Positions 12,601-23,900 of a stretch of 64,000 nt of DNA are shown one piece after another. The stretch spans positions 3,977,803 through 4,041,802 of the forward strand of contig VXBA01002855.1 in the NCBI GenBank assembly GCA_013399895.1. The letters are read 5' to 3'. Below the pieces are notes generated by a model. That model ran no database searches. It was not told where the DNA came from and saw only the letters and a program-made list of their open reading frames with translations. The stretch is from Serilophus lunatus (lineage: Eukaryota; Chordata; Aves; Passeriformes; Eurylaimidae). Made by a program: the position numbers and the translations under genes. Position 1 is the first letter of the stretch. Every line of letters starts with the position of its first letter.

Positions 12601-14367
12601 TATGATTTTTTTTTCTAGTTCCTTCTACTGCTCTGCAGGAACTTAAAAATGGTTATCAGCATTAGGGAGTGTTCCATAGCACAAATTTTTCTGAAAGCAG
12701 GATACTTTCTTCCAATATAGAACAATGAAGGTGTAACTTGTTCCAAAGGGAGCTCCCCAATGGTTAAAAAGAACAGGTTTCAAATGCATCTTTGATGTGG
12801 TTGATTGCAGAGATCTGTTAATGACACTGTTCTATCATTCACTGGTGTTGAAAGCATCTCCTAATAAGGTTACCAAGCAGAACTGCTCTTGGTACGCTAC
12901 GGCTGGTTAGCAATGTCTGGTCCAGGGATTTTTAATGGGACCATTTTCAAGGAGGTGTTCCTGAAAAGGATATCTCCTAGGTCTGGAGGTAACAGCATGT
13001 TGTAAACCAGCTTTTTATGGGAGTAAAACTGGGATGAATACACCTGAAATACTTTAACTTCATTTTCCTCTTCATTTGCAGGGCATACAAGTAGCCCGGA
13101 CTCATGAGTTAAAGCCCTACGTTATATTCATCAAGCCACCCAGCATCAGCTGCATGAGGCAGACTCGTAAAAATGCCAGGATCATCACAGATTATTATGT
13201 GAACATGAAGTTCAAGGTGAGGTTTGGGAATAAAAGAGAATGAGTTTATTAATCTGAGATTCCTTGTTTAGAACATAATACATTCTACTACATTACAATA
13301 TTAACTCTTAAAAAATTATTACTGTGTCTTTAGGTTCAAATCTAATTATTCCTCTCTTTTTCTGTTGGTTTCATTGGGATCTTTTCCTCCCCCTCCAGTT
13401 TTGCTTTGTGTAATTTGTATCTAGGGGGCTGAGGCATTTTGCTTCAAAATGTCCTTAAACGAGAAACTATTTTGCAAATTTTGTTGGAATTAATTGCCTT
13501 CTGGCAAAATTGGAGTCAACACATATATTTACTGTTTTGCACTGGAATGCACTTCATTCAGTAATTGAATAAATTATTTTTCACATAGTTATAAGAATGA
13601 TTTGTTATTTCACGTAAGGTTAATGACAGTATCAGTATCAATTCTATACTAAATTCTATAGATTAAACACAAAACCAGCTTATAAGAAATGCACACCTTA
13701 CATTTAGAATGTATATAGTGCTTTGTCACAATTGTTCCCATGCCAATCATAATCGAATTTAGCATCCTGACATTTTGGAGACCTCAGTCCACAACTGTAT
13801 GGAAATGAATCATAATTGCTACAACAGAAAGAAATATGAACACTGGGGAAATAAAATAAAATTTGGAATAAGAACACATGTATTAGTGTATTTTCTGCCA
13901 ACACCGATCATTAGAATAATGCCCCTTTTTGGGGCAAATAGAGCATGCTGAGACACGAGGTACTTCCTTGGGAAGGATATGGCAGACAGGTCTGTTTTGG
14001 AGATTTGGAACTGACTGTAGCAGGTGTACTTTAGGATAGCAAACTGTAAGGGACATAAATTAGACTGGCACTATCTCTTTGCCTCTTGTTTATGTGGTCC
14101 AAGGTTCTGCAGATGCTGTGCAAGTATGTTTCTCTACGCAACACTAAAGCTTTATAGACTTATTCTGTCTCACAGGAAGAAGATTTACAGGAGATGGAGG
14201 ATTCAGCTAAGAAAATGGAAGCTCAGTTTGGCCAATTCTTTGATCAAGTGATTGTGAATGACAATTTACAAGAAGCATCTGCTCAACTGCTGTCTGCAGT
14301 TCATCGTGCACAGGATGAGCCCCAGTGGGTCCCTGCAATATGGATATGCTCAGACACTCAGCCCTAA
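580..14367 (+). CDS. MPP4: MPP4, MAGUK p55 family scaffold (3' part, spliced)
   Basis: Fourteen exons join in one frame: 580-651, 1093-1289, 2392-2456, 3233-3241, 4283-4321, 5028-5048, 6276-6290, 7704-7745, 8531-8701, 9484-9564, 10526-10619, 11407-11515, 13082-13216 and 14176-14367, for 413 codons plus TAA. They encode the end of the PDZ domain, an SH3 domain, an acidic HOOK linker and a guanylate-kinase-like (GUK) domain. Family knowledge: MPP4 is a retina-enriched membrane scaffold at photoreceptor synaptic terminals and binds other PDZ, L27 and MAGUK partners. The remembered human protein is about 637 residues, so roughly 220 N-terminal residues lie before the window. MPP4 is preferred over MPP2, MPP3, MPP6 and MPP7 because the HOOK words DDMQIDEKCVE and DEETFESEEL and the C-terminus PQWVPA.W match MPP4. 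TMEM237 follows on the same strand, as in mammals. Confidence 0.95.
1093..1289 (+). CDS. MPP4: MPP4 exon, SH3 domain
   Basis: A 197-nt exon between TTTACCAG and GTAAAG. It encodes nearly the whole SH3 domain: YVRAMADYWP (ALYDY-like motif), the insert DPAIPCADAGLPF, GEILQIVDQNDALWWQ with the paired tryptophans, and GLIPSNHLLK. MAGUK SH3 domains pack against the GUK domain rather than acting as ordinary proline-rich peptide binders. Confidence 0.95.
2392..2456 (+). CDS. MPP4: MPP4 exon, SH3-HOOK junction
   Basis: A 65-nt exon after a T-rich tract. It encodes KQREFWWSQPFQPHLCLKSS, the start of the HOOK segment. It ends with one base (T) of a split codon, so the next exon must supply two bases. 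Reading into the intron stops after two codons (TGT GAG TGA). Confidence 0.9.
3233..3241 (+). CDS. MPP4: MPP4 9-nt microexon
   Basis: The bases TGGAAGAAG lie between AG (3231-3232) and GTAGGA. With the T left by the previous exon they read TTG GAA GAA G, joining to AG GAC GAC to give ILEEEDDM. This matches the MEEEDDM of human MPP4 as I recall it. Without it the flanking exons join as T+AG, a stop codon, so the exon is needed for a full-length protein. It is too short to appear as an open reading frame. Confidence 0.8.
4283..4321 (+). CDS. MPP4: MPP4 exon, acidic HOOK
   Basis: A 39-nt, phase 1-1 exon encoding DDMQIDEKCVET, between ATCTATAG and GTAACT. The DDM.IDEKCVE word is diagnostic for MPP4. 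Confidence 0.9.
5028..5048 (+). CDS. MPP4: MPP4 21-nt exon, acidic HOOK
   Basis: A phase 1-1 exon encoding DEETFES, between AAACAAG and GTAAGT. The strong donor and conserved peptide support it despite a weak upstream pyrimidine tract. Confidence 0.85.
6276..6290 (+). CDS. MPP4: MPP4 15-nt microexon
   Basis: A phase 1-1 exon between TGTGCAG and GTAACA, encoding EELKE. It corresponds to EELSE in human MPP4 as recalled. Confidence 0.8.
7704..7745 (+). CDS. MPP4: MPP4 exon, acidic HOOK to GUK linker
   Basis: A 42-nt, phase 1-1 exon between TATTCTAG and GTATGC. It encodes EEEFGEFGQRVFI, corresponding to the FVGYGQKFFI stretch of human MPP4. Confidence 0.88.
8531..8701 (+). CDS. MPP4: MPP4 exon, HOOK end and start of GUK
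   Basis: A 171-nt exon between GCCCTTCCAG and GTAAGA. It encodes AGFRRSMRLCRRKSRL, a basic segment, then a Cys/Ser-rich stretch and PYEEVVRYQR followed by LIILVG, the first strand of the GUK domain. Its local GC content is clearly higher than that of the surrounding intron. Confidence 0.92.
9484..9564 (+). CDS. MPP4: MPP4 exon, GUK pseudo-P-loop
   Basis: An 81-nt exon encoding GPAGVGVNELRRRL and then NPREFQSAIP. The position of the nucleotide-binding GxxGxGK(S/T) loop is occupied by GPAGVGVN, lacking the lysine, as expected for a MAGUK GUK domain that binds phosphopeptides rather than converting GMP. Confidence 0.92.
10526..10619 (+). CDS. MPP4: MPP4 exon, GUK core
   Basis: A 94-nt exon encoding HTTRVQKSYEMNGREYHYVS, then KETFENMVYSH. 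The TTR...NGREYHYVS word is the GMP-binding-like region shared by guanylate kinases and MAGUKs. Confidence 0.95.
11407..11515 (+). CDS. MPP4: MPP4 exon, GUK core
   Basis: A 109-nt exon between GTTGCAG and GTGAGT. It encodes MLEYGEYKGYLYGTSIDAA, then VLDEGKICVIDLEPQ. The E.G.Y.G..YGT motif is typical of GUK folds. Confidence 0.95.
13082..13216 (+). CDS. MPP4: MPP4 exon, GUK C-terminal half
   Basis: A 135-nt, phase 0-0 exon encoding GIQVARTHELKPYVIFIKPP, a Cys/Arg-rich turn, and ITDYYVNMKFK. Acceptor TTTGCAG, donor GTGAGG. Confidence 0.95.
14176..14367 (+). CDS. MPP4: MPP4 last coding exon
   Basis: Encodes EEDLQEMEDSAKKMEAQFGQ, FFDQVIVNDNLQEASAQLLS and the final PQWVPAIWICSDTQP before TAA (14365-14367). 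The FD..I.ND.L..A...L helix and the Trp-containing end are standard for p55-type MAGUKs. Confidence 0.95.
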   Translation, partial: EEDLQEMEDSAKKMEAQFGQFFDQVIVNDNLQEASAQLLSAVHRAQDEPQWVPAIWICSDTQP

Positions 14368-14612
14368 TTTGGAGCAGCAGGCAGCTTCAGAAAGATTACA
14401 GCTTATGTTTTACTTCAAGAATAATCCTGATGTCAGGATTGCACGAATTTATCTTTGTATGTGAGGGATTTGGAAGAGGATTAGGAAAGAAGCTGCTACA
14501 GGAGATATAATCATACTACATTCTGTATAGCTCTTGAGCTTTTTATGTTACAGTTGCATCCATTTTTGTACCAAAAAAACCACAAAACTACTGTGAGCAC
14601 TCAAACTACAAG

Positions 14613-14618
14613 AATAAA
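14613..14618 (+). terminator. MPP4: Candidate MPP4 polyadenylation signal
   Basis: The first AATAAA after the MPP4 stop, about 246 bases downstream, inside AT-rich sequence. Position and strand fit. There is no transcript evidence for the cleavage site. Confidence 0.45.
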
Positions 14619-15518
14619 GGAAAATCTATTTTGTTGGATGTATCTGTGCAATTTGCTTATATGTAGGTTCAGAAAAGTCCTTTCTTTTTATTGTGGTAAT
14701 TCTGGTACTGTGACACCTGTACATTCTTGAAGCCTTACTCGCAAATGACTTTGAGTCAACATTCAGTCCAGAGTGTGCTCTTTTTGCATGTTGTCTGTGA
14801 GCAGAAGAGTGTTACTTATGAAGGTTTGCTGCTATTCCTTTTTGTCTTTTCAGATAGGAGTGGTGTTGGCACAACATGAATTACTCCAGAAACCATAGTT
14901 ATCTTCATAATACATGCAATATGCCTTTTCTTTCATCAACCCAAGTGAATACAAACTGACAGAACATGGATTTGTCTAATAGGGGAACAGTCAGAAACCC
15001 CTCCTCTTACTGGCTTGCTCCATGATAGCACACTCTCCTCCATCAACTGCAGTGCTTCTGGCAAGTAGGTTCCTCACTCTCTTCACTTCACATGCAGCTC
15101 TCCTGCCCCCTGAGGAACAGACATTACTATTCTGTTGGCCTACCTCACCTTGGAGGAAAATCAACAAACTCAAGTAAAGCAGTCTAGAAAGAAGTTTTTC
15201 AAAGTCAAGTATTATGGCTACCAGCATGCCTGCTTGTTTTTGTTCCTTGTTTAGGGGTAAAATGAGCAACCAAAGACCCAACATACCACTGCTGTGGGTA
15301 AGTACAAGTGGAGGGTGAGATAGGAGCCAGCTCTGTGTTCCTGCTTCATGCTAGTGCCCACTTCTGCCTAGTCCCGCGTTTGTTAACTCTTTGCCTTTGT
15401 TCCATACGTTATTTTCTATTTTTTGGGGGTTTCTTCTGATTACTGTGTAGAACTTCATTCAGCAGTTTGTGACCCTGACTACAGCTAAAGTAGGCTAGAA
15501 ACCTTTTCCCACTACCGT
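14619..15518. other. Intergenic spacer MPP4-TMEM237
   Basis: I see no gene here. The longest open frame (14991-15284, minus) has no recognisable domain and no splice or homology support. Confidence 0.5.
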
Positions 15519-15519
15519 G

Positions 15520-16000
15520 TGTTGGATTTTGCTCGCCCGCAGCTCTACGGACAAACCCCGGCTCCGGGGCTGCCGGGTTCGCTTGGCTTTGCTGAAGGAG
15601 CCGTGGGCCAGGACTCGCAGGCGGCGGGAATAGCAGCCTGGGCCCTCCCCGCCCCTGGAGCGGCAGGAGCGGCNGCCGGGGTTGTCGGGCGGCGGATGAA
15701 CGGGCCCGTGGGGCTGGAGCCCCGGGTGCGGACCCCCAAGAGGCGGGAGCTTGTCCCGCCGCAGCGCTGCTGCTGAAGGAATGTAGCGGAGCCCTCGGCG
15801 GCGGCAGCAGCTGCTGCCAGGGAGACGGAGCGGAAGCGCGCTGGCAGCGCGGCTCCTGCATCCCCGCTCCGCTGGGGGGGGCGGCGGTGCCGCGGGAGGG
15901 GGGATGCAGGGTGGCACGTTCTGCACACCTTCGCTGGGGGGGAAAGCCGGCATTTCCGCGTTGTTTTCGCATTTTTCATATAAATCTCTCCAGAGATAGA
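15520..16000. promoter_or_regulatory. TMEM237: CpG island, probable TMEM237 promoter
   Basis: GC-rich sequence with dense CpG contrasts sharply with the AT-rich DNA on both sides. It lies about 2 kb upstream of the first certain TMEM237 exon and just after the end of MPP4, where mammals also start TMEM237. One unresolved base (N) sits at 15674. Open frames in four frames here are a composition effect. Confidence 0.7.
15696..15725 (+). CDS. TMEM237: Putative first coding exon of TMEM237
   Basis: ATG followed by nine codons (MNGPVGLEPR) ends in phase 0 at a possible donor GTGCGG, which matches the phase needed by the exon at 17935. The peptide resembles only loosely what I recall of mammalian N-termini and the donor is weak, so this is a guess. 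A different first exon in the island, or further small exons, are possible. Confidence 0.25.
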
Positions 16001-17934
16001 GCTTTAAATCTGTAGAGGGTACTTAAGCGTTTTTAAGCACTTGGGGCTTTAAAACCTGGAACGGACACCCCGGGGCGTTGGGTAGTTCGATTTCCCGCCC
16101 CGAGTTTCCAAGTGCATCCCCCCCCTTTGTGTCCCGGCTCACGTGTGTAAACACAGGTTGCACTGAGGCAGCGGCTGCCTGGTTTGTGGGAGTCGGCTTC
16201 AGGGGCACCACGGCTCCGTCACAGCACTGCGCAGCGCTTCTGTCAGTAACAAAATGTTACTGGAAACCTGTCCCCAAACTCACCCTTTCTGTGAATCTTG
16301 GAGTGAGTTACTTCAGAGTCTGCAAAACTGCAAATAGACCGAAGGTGATACCTGAGTGGTAGAGTTGGGGACTGTCACACAGATGGGACAGATGAGCGTT
16401 CACCACTGCCTGCTTGCTTGTTTCCTTTGCTGCAAGGAATAAATGATAAACCAATTCACTTTTCATTTGTGTTTATAAGTTAATAAAATAGATACTGCAG
16501 AATACAGACATATTACTGCACAGGCAGTGAACGCTGGATAAAAGGTTTGTGGTTTTGGTTGGTTTGTTTGTTTTTATGGGTTTCTTGGCTCTTAGGTTTT
16601 TAAAATATCAAGTATCCTAAATATGTAATATTTCCTGCCACAAGAATGTTGGAAACACTAAAAGTAATGAGCCCTGACCTTCACCACTATTTTTTTTGTA
16701 CAATGCACCTGTTTGGTGTGACCAGTCCTGGGTGCTGCTTAGGATGTACAGTTCCCTACCTGTGTAAATGGCCCTTGCTGTCAGTCCTCTGCATGGCCAA
16801 AATCCAAGTGAGAGATTTGATGCCTAATCCCACAAACCCTCCCTTGCACAAGGTGTCTCATTTGCTTTGGGTAAGCAAGCCAAAGTCAAACTTGCTCACA
16901 GGAACCAGCACCAGCATGTGGAGTTACGGGTTTTTTAGTGCAAGTAACGTTTGGTGCCACGGAACAAACTGCCCTTGTTTCGAGTGGGAGTACTGCTGGG
17001 TCCTAACCCAGGGGTAGGAGGGTTCATGTCTAGCTAATCCTGGCTGCCTGAAGTTTATTTTTAGTTCAGAATTAGCCGAGGTTCAATGTGAGCAGCGTGA
17101 GGGAGCATAGACCAGTTCACAGTGCCTCTTTCAGGGAACAACTTCAAATGATATGGGAAAGAAACAAGTGGTAAGTTTGTGGATCCTTGAGCCTTACTGG
17201 TCTTACAGCCCTTCTTATTTCTGATACCGACTGAATTTTTTGAACATAGGAAATATTTATTTGCCTATACTCTTTCCATATAATTGTGTACAAAATGTGC
17301 AAGTTAACTGCTTGCCTTTTACTAGATGAGAAAAAGATATGAGCTCAGTTTCAGATTATTATCAGGAGATACTGTTAGACTTCAGTTGCGTTTGACCTGC
17401 TGGTACATGCTTTCAAAATTATAGGAAAATTAATATTTTATAATATTAAAAAGTATCTTTATAAGCGAGCTTATTTCCTTTTATTGTTTTTATCATTATT
17501 CAGAATTTACATGGTCATTAATAGAAAATACTCAGCTGATGCTGTGTACTGTGCAGATATATTGAATGCATAAAATATTGGAGTATTTTGATACTTGAAT
17601 AGACGGACTGCTAAGCTTTCTAATGAAAGCAGTACCTTTCATGAAAAGTTTAAATTTATTCAACTCCAGTTAAAATGCAAGCTGTGCCTCACACGCAGAT
17701 GTTGGGTACACGTCCCTGATGCAGTGCCCATCCGAACACTGGTAAGGCATATTATTCCAGCATCTTTAGATACTGCTTTTATGTAACATGTCCATAGGGA
17801 ATGACTAGCCATTTAGGGGGCATATGAAGCAAAATGTACCTCATGTGTTTGCAGCCAGGTCTGGAAACAGCTGTTTTCTGAGAAGTGGTTCCATGCTGAC
17901 AGAACTTGACTTTTGTCTCTCTCTTGTCTTTCAG

Positions 17935-17966
17935 TGCCCGCCTCGTGCCCTCCCTCCAGTGCCAAG
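17935..17966 (+). CDS. TMEM237: TMEM237 exon 2
   Basis: A 32-nt exon between TCTTTCAG and GTAAAA, encoding CPPRALPPVP plus two bases of a Ser codon. It is the first exon whose peptide clearly matches the family. Confidence 0.85.
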
Positions 17967-20900
17967 GTAAAATCGGTGCCTTCTGTGGAACTTATCATGG
18001 TGCTGTACTGCAGGGATTTTAAAAGTAATGACATTATGAAAAATAAACTTATTAAACATCTGAGTAGTCATAATATTTTTTTAAAAATTGGTTCTCTCAC
18101 TAATTTGTTGTCCCAGAACTCTTTAAAAGGAAGCATTTTAAAGTTTTATAGAGGCCAAGAAATGTTACTGTATTGCTTCGGTTTTAATGTTCTTATAGAT
18201 AAACCCTTTAAAAAGTTTCAGACGAATATTCCAATTTTAATGAGTACTGTATTTTAACTGAAGTTCTTTTCAATCTCTTCTTCCTTCCCTCTTTGTTTTA
18301 TGTTTTTTAGTTTATTTGAATCACAAATCCTTCAGAACAGGAATTCCTGAAATTAGACTAGATATTCTTGAATAGGGATATAAGTGTATACTAGTTTGAT
18401 GTAGCATTGAGAAAAAAATTGAGCTTTTTTGTCAGTGTGGAAGGAAAGGCAATTCTATAGTTGTTATGAGACAGTACTTTAAAATTCCTTCAAAGTACCT
18501 CAAAGTAAATGTGATGTTTGTGTTCGATGACATATAATGTCTTTTTAGCAAAGTATGGGCTCAAATGTTTCATAACTTTTGTTGGTTTGTTACATATCAG
18601 GCAGTAAGACAAGTTTTAATTAGCCAGGTGATTAAAGCTTTTAATCTGATCCACAGCGAGCCAATCAGGAAACTCTGCATAGTCACCAACAAAGTGTCGA
18701 GTCTTGATGATTGCTTTGCACCATTAACCCTGTGGTACACAACTGCTCCTAAAGAGGAGTGGAGATAAGGGAAGGAATCACAAAGCAGCAGCGGGAATGT
18801 CACTGTTGGGAATTGTAATTAATTCAAAATTAACTTTCTTCTCATCTTTATTCCTTTCACACTGCTTGTCAACATCCTTAAACATGAAGTGGAAATCAAG
18901 GTGGGTTATTAAAGAGAATTATAAATATGGTAGTTCCTTTTGGTGCCACTCTCTCTCTCTTTAAAGTTAAAGCCTTATACTTTTCCTAAATGCAGAGTGA
19001 CTATTTAAACTGCATGAGTACTTGTGCTGCCATTGCTGAAACTGTGTTTTTCATTGATCTCTTTATTGTTTGCTATTTCCATCAAGGCAACTGATATGTT
19101 GCCACTGTGCTTTAAACGATAAGTTTGTTCTTCAGGCCATTATTGAGAGTATTTCTGTTTTTCACCAAACACACATAAGTGTGTGTATTTAGCCTTTGCT
19201 GTACATAAAACAGATTTTTTACCTTGTTTTTCTACCATCTTCTGTACTCCTCCTCATTGTCTGAACTGGTGAATTGTCACCTTACCTGTAAAAGGTGTAG
19301 GATGTCATAATTTATAAAAAAGAACCTATTTCTTAACTTGCAATCAAATGGCTATTAGGAAAAGGAAGTGGGGATTTCTCCTTGCTGTGCACTCATACTT
19401 CTGTTTTATGCTGTGCAGATGAAATTCCACTCAGTCGTCCCAAAAAAAGGAAACCCAAAGGAAAGACTCCATTAGGTAAGCTCATACCAAGACTGAAAAC
19501 TGTTCTCTTATTCCTGCTATTTTTTTCCTTTGTAAATTTTTGCATATTTCATTAAATAGTCATTTCCAGCTGTAAGATGCTTATGTTCAATGTGTTAAGA
19601 GCTTGATTTTTTGAATGAACGAAGATAAAACTAATTTAACCATTTGGCTCACTTTCAGGCTAAATAAAAGTCACAAATTAATCATGCCATTATCAACAAA
19701 GAGTTAAGAGTCTAAAAGAGGAGTAGCATCAGAGCTTTGTATTTTTAGATGAAGCAAATCTGCAGAACAAACACACTGTTTTAAGCAAGATTGTGAGTCT
19801 CTGCTATTTTCATAAAGCAGAACATGCTCATAGAATCTAGTGGATTCGTGTAGCCAGTTGACTTGGGTCCATATAAAAATTTGATGAGTAAACCTCCTTT
19901 GTTTGCTTAAAAGTGTACAGTGAGGCCTCACTGAAAGACCTGTAAGTGCAACAAGTAGATCTGTTGCTTGCAGGATTTCCCAAGGATTAAGATTTGTTTA
20001 CTGTTGTTTTCAATGAGCTGAATGATGGTGCCAAGTACACGTTGATTTTTGCCATTACTTTGCTGGTTAATTTTGCATTTTAGCACAATAAAGCTTTATA
20101 AAAGGTGGATAATCCTGAGCTTGAAGTGGAAACAATGATAGATTCAGAATGTATGCCCAAGTGGGAATTGTGTTACTTCTTGGATACTTAATTCTCCCCT
20201 GAGCATGAAACTGTTAGGGTGAAAGGAGGGTTGTGAGCTGTCACCCTTCTATGTTCCTACTTAGCCTATTGATTCCCAACTCTTACATTTCCCAGCCAAT
20301 GCCTTTCATCTCAGTTGCAGCTCAGGTGGGCAAATACAGGCATTTTGCACAGTGTAGTAAAAGGCAGCTTTTTCTCGCCTGTTTCTCAGTGAATTGAAGT
20401 TGCTGGATCTTTTCATCTGGGTTTTAGATGGCATAGTCCAAGCAGCGGTTCGTCGGCAGTCGGAAAGCAGTGAGCCCTTAACTCCTGAACCTCCTGATGC
20501 CCCTCCACAGAGGAAACGCAAGAAGAAGAAAGTACCTACTGGTAAGTGAAGTAATCATAGACTGGAATGAGCACTGAATAAAGCCTGCTAACACAGAAAT
20601 ATGATGGGCCAACGTGTATTTTGGCTTAAAGCGTTTTGTGTGCTTTTGTACTTAAAACCACTGGCAGTACTTTCTGAGTCAATGGTAGCTTAGAGTTTTA
20701 GCATCTGATTTCAGACTTCATAGGGGACAAACCTCCATGAAAACAATAGCAGTACAGTTTTGGAAGTGATAAAATATTTTACAGCATTCAAACCTCAGAA
20801 AATCATGACTGTTTTTGCCATTCTGTTTATATAATGATTATGTAGTTAAGGGAATATTTTGCCACTTTTATGGAAGCTCTGAAACTTTCATGTTGTTTTT

Positions 20901-23900
20901 TTTCTTTTATTCTTTTCAATCTTCAGAGTCTGAGACCTCTTTTACCCAGCAAAATGTTGCAGCCCTATTTCAAAATGGAAATGGCATGGATGTCCCTGAA
21001 GCTGAAGAAACAGTGATCCGCAAACAGAGAAAAAGAACCAAGTGAGACAAGACTAAAATAGCTCATAATTTGGAATAATTGTGGCAGTGAATTTGGCTAA
21101 GTAGTGTTTGACATTGTCACATTGTGAACCCATAAAATCTTGAAGCCTGTGTGCAGTTCTTTCCAGGGTTAAGATCTGGCTTTCTTCACTCGTTAGTTTT
21201 ATGCATGCCTGGATGCATTACAGTTCTGAAAACATTTTCATGAGCCTCATAGTTCAGTCACATATATGAAAAAATTAGAAAGTGCGAGCACTTCCATTCA
21301 TTTTTGTTATCTTTTTCTTAATTTTATGAGAGTTAACATACTTTTCCCCAATTATTTTAATTTGTTCTAATATTAATCTCTTGACATGGGATCAGCTTTA
21401 TGGTTTTAGTTAATTTACTCCATGAGAACTTTAGTCCTTAAAGTTCTAAATGGAGTAATGTTATTCAGGTCAGTAGCCTGATGGTTTCTTATCAGACAAG
21501 TGAGACGAGTTAAATGTTCATAGGAGCCTTTAGGTTTCACATTTTGCTTCCTATCCTTTCTCCACCCCACTGTATGCCGTGTGCCGACAGGAAGGCTCGG
21601 CCAGCCGAACGGCAGAGTTCCAATGAGCTGGAAGTGGAGGAGGAAGACATCATTGAAGATGAGCACAGAAGGAGCCCAGATCAGCCTGTGTTTGCTGCTC
21701 CCACTGGAATTAGCCAGCCTGTTAGCAAAGTGTTTGTTGAAAAGAATCGTAAGTTCACCTTGTGCTTTAAGTAACTTAAGGACATTCTTGGTTTTCAACA
21801 CTCAGTGTTAATGTTGCTCTGTTGGTGTATTTGGTTGCACAGTTCAATTCCATGGTGTGGAAAAAGCCTGTTTCAAAGTACCCAACTGAGCTGATTTGAC
21901 TTAATACTGTCACAGTACCTTGAGAAGAAATTATTTATAAAAAGTCTTTCAAGTGGAAGTTGGTTGCTGTTTTTGAGTTTTTGGGGGTTTTTGTACCAGA
22001 GAATAATTTCTAAAAGTCCTTTTCACATTCTTAAATCCATAGCCTGACCCACCAGGATGCATCTGACATTCTGACAGAGGCATCCTGATATCAGTGTAAG
22101 CTGTCGAGGGGCAGGAAGTGGGGAGAAGATGTTTTCTGATGGAACTTCTGCTGCTTACAGCTCTTTAACACTAATAAGCGTTAATGTAGAAATGATGGTG
22201 AAAGCTAATAGTACTCCCTAAAACTAATTTTCCCTTCTTCTCAGGGCGTTTTCAGGCAGCTGACCGTGCAGAATTGATTAAAACCACTGAAAATATCAAT
22301 GTGCTTCTGGACGTGAAGGCTTCATGGACTACCAGAGATGTTGCCCTCTCAGTGCACCGAAGTTTCAGGTGAAAGATGAATGTTCTGATGTAAATAAGGA
22401 AAAATCAGGGTTGGGGATGTGGTTAGGTTTTTTAAACCCTGAAAATTACTGCCTTTTTTTCTATCGTTGTGGCTTATCTTTATTTCTTTTGGATATTCCT
22501 AATAAATAGTGGTTCAGGAAGCAAACAGGTATAAAGTTTATCAGTTCTTTAGCTTTTGGTATTTGTTGTCAATATGTATTTCTAGTTTAGACATCACATG
22601 TGAAGTACACCTTATAAAAAGAATAAGTCATATTGCAAATCTGAATAGCAAGAAATTGATCTGAAAACCAAAATATTAGGCATCTAGAGAAAAAAATACT
22701 TAGAAAATAAGACTGACCCATCAAGTATATCACCAGAATAAAAATAGCTGATTTCAGATAGTTCTCAAAGACAAATCCCGGCTGGTGAAAAAGAGGGAGA
22801 TTGGACTGGGGGAGGAAGCTGGCACTCAACAGGAAAAAAATTAATAGATTTTTTTTTTAATATATGTTTGTGTTGTGATGCAGAATGGGAAGATTACAGC
22901 CATCTTCTTCTCTGGTGTATTTTATCTGGAAGCTTGCGCTTCCTTCTCAAGCTTTTCCTTAGCAAGGGAGATAATGGAAAGACTGCCTTGAGGACAAGTT
23001 CAAGAACACTGTGCAAGTGTGAGGGACAGTGGTCCTGGCAAGGAACCGTTAAAGTATTTGACCCCGTAGCAGTGATGAAGGGAAAGCAAAACATCTTTGT
23101 TTTCTTTAACTGCACAGTTCTGGTGTGGTGTGTTAAGGGATGAAGCAGAAGTCTCATCACGTAGAATTTTTAAAACTAGATCAGAAAAAGCACTCAGAAA
23201 CAATTTCTGAAGGACTCTGAAAATCAGGGTTGAACAGATAGATTCATAGGCCTTTTCTATCAATCTATAGTTCTTTGCTCATTCAAGATACTAAAAGTGT
23301 TCTGATGTTCTTTCCTCCATTCAGGGTGATGGGACTCTTCACCCATGGCTTCCTTGCTGGATATGCCGTATGGAACATCGTTGTTATCTACATTTTGGCA
23401 GGAAATGAGCTTTCTACAATTTCTAACCTGCTTGAACAGTATAAGACAATAGCATACCCAGCTCAAAGTTTGTTCTATTTGTTGCTGTCTATCAGTACAA
23501 TCTCAGCCTTTGACAGGTAAAATATATTTATATTTGAAAGGTGTATGTAATTTGGGCACCATATGTTCCTCTTTCTATTTTACTTTTTGATCTGTTGTTG
23601 ATGATTTAATGTGATAAAGAATGATTCTACGTGTGGGTGGCTATACAGAAAGGCTGTACTTGTGCATCCAGACCTTTGTTACTCATTTCTGTCCATTGCT
23701 TGCACCTTGCTTCAGTGAACTGGTACTGTTTGTGTGGTCAGGAGGTGAAACAAATGTAAGAGCTCACCTGGTTTTTTGGAGGCAGGTGGTAAGAGGAGTG
23801 GAAAATGACGTTTCTGTAAGGTTACTTTTCATATGAATCAATTCCCTAGTAAGGTTTGAAACATAGCTGTGTGGACAGTTCTCCTGCCTTAGCTGGGGTT

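Noticed and set aside
15409..15979. Open frames of 144-187 codons on the minus strand and 85 on the plus strand
   Set aside because: High GC removes stop codons. The Pro/Arg/Ala peptides match no family I know. Only a ten-codon piece is kept, as a weak TMEM237 exon candidate.
16244..16262. Perfect 7-base inverted repeat CAGTAAC-AAAAT-GTTACTG near the TMEM237 CpG island, considered as an RFX X-box for a ciliary gene
   Set aside because: It does not fit the X-box consensus in spacing or sequence, and a 7-base palindrome is expected by chance in a window this long.
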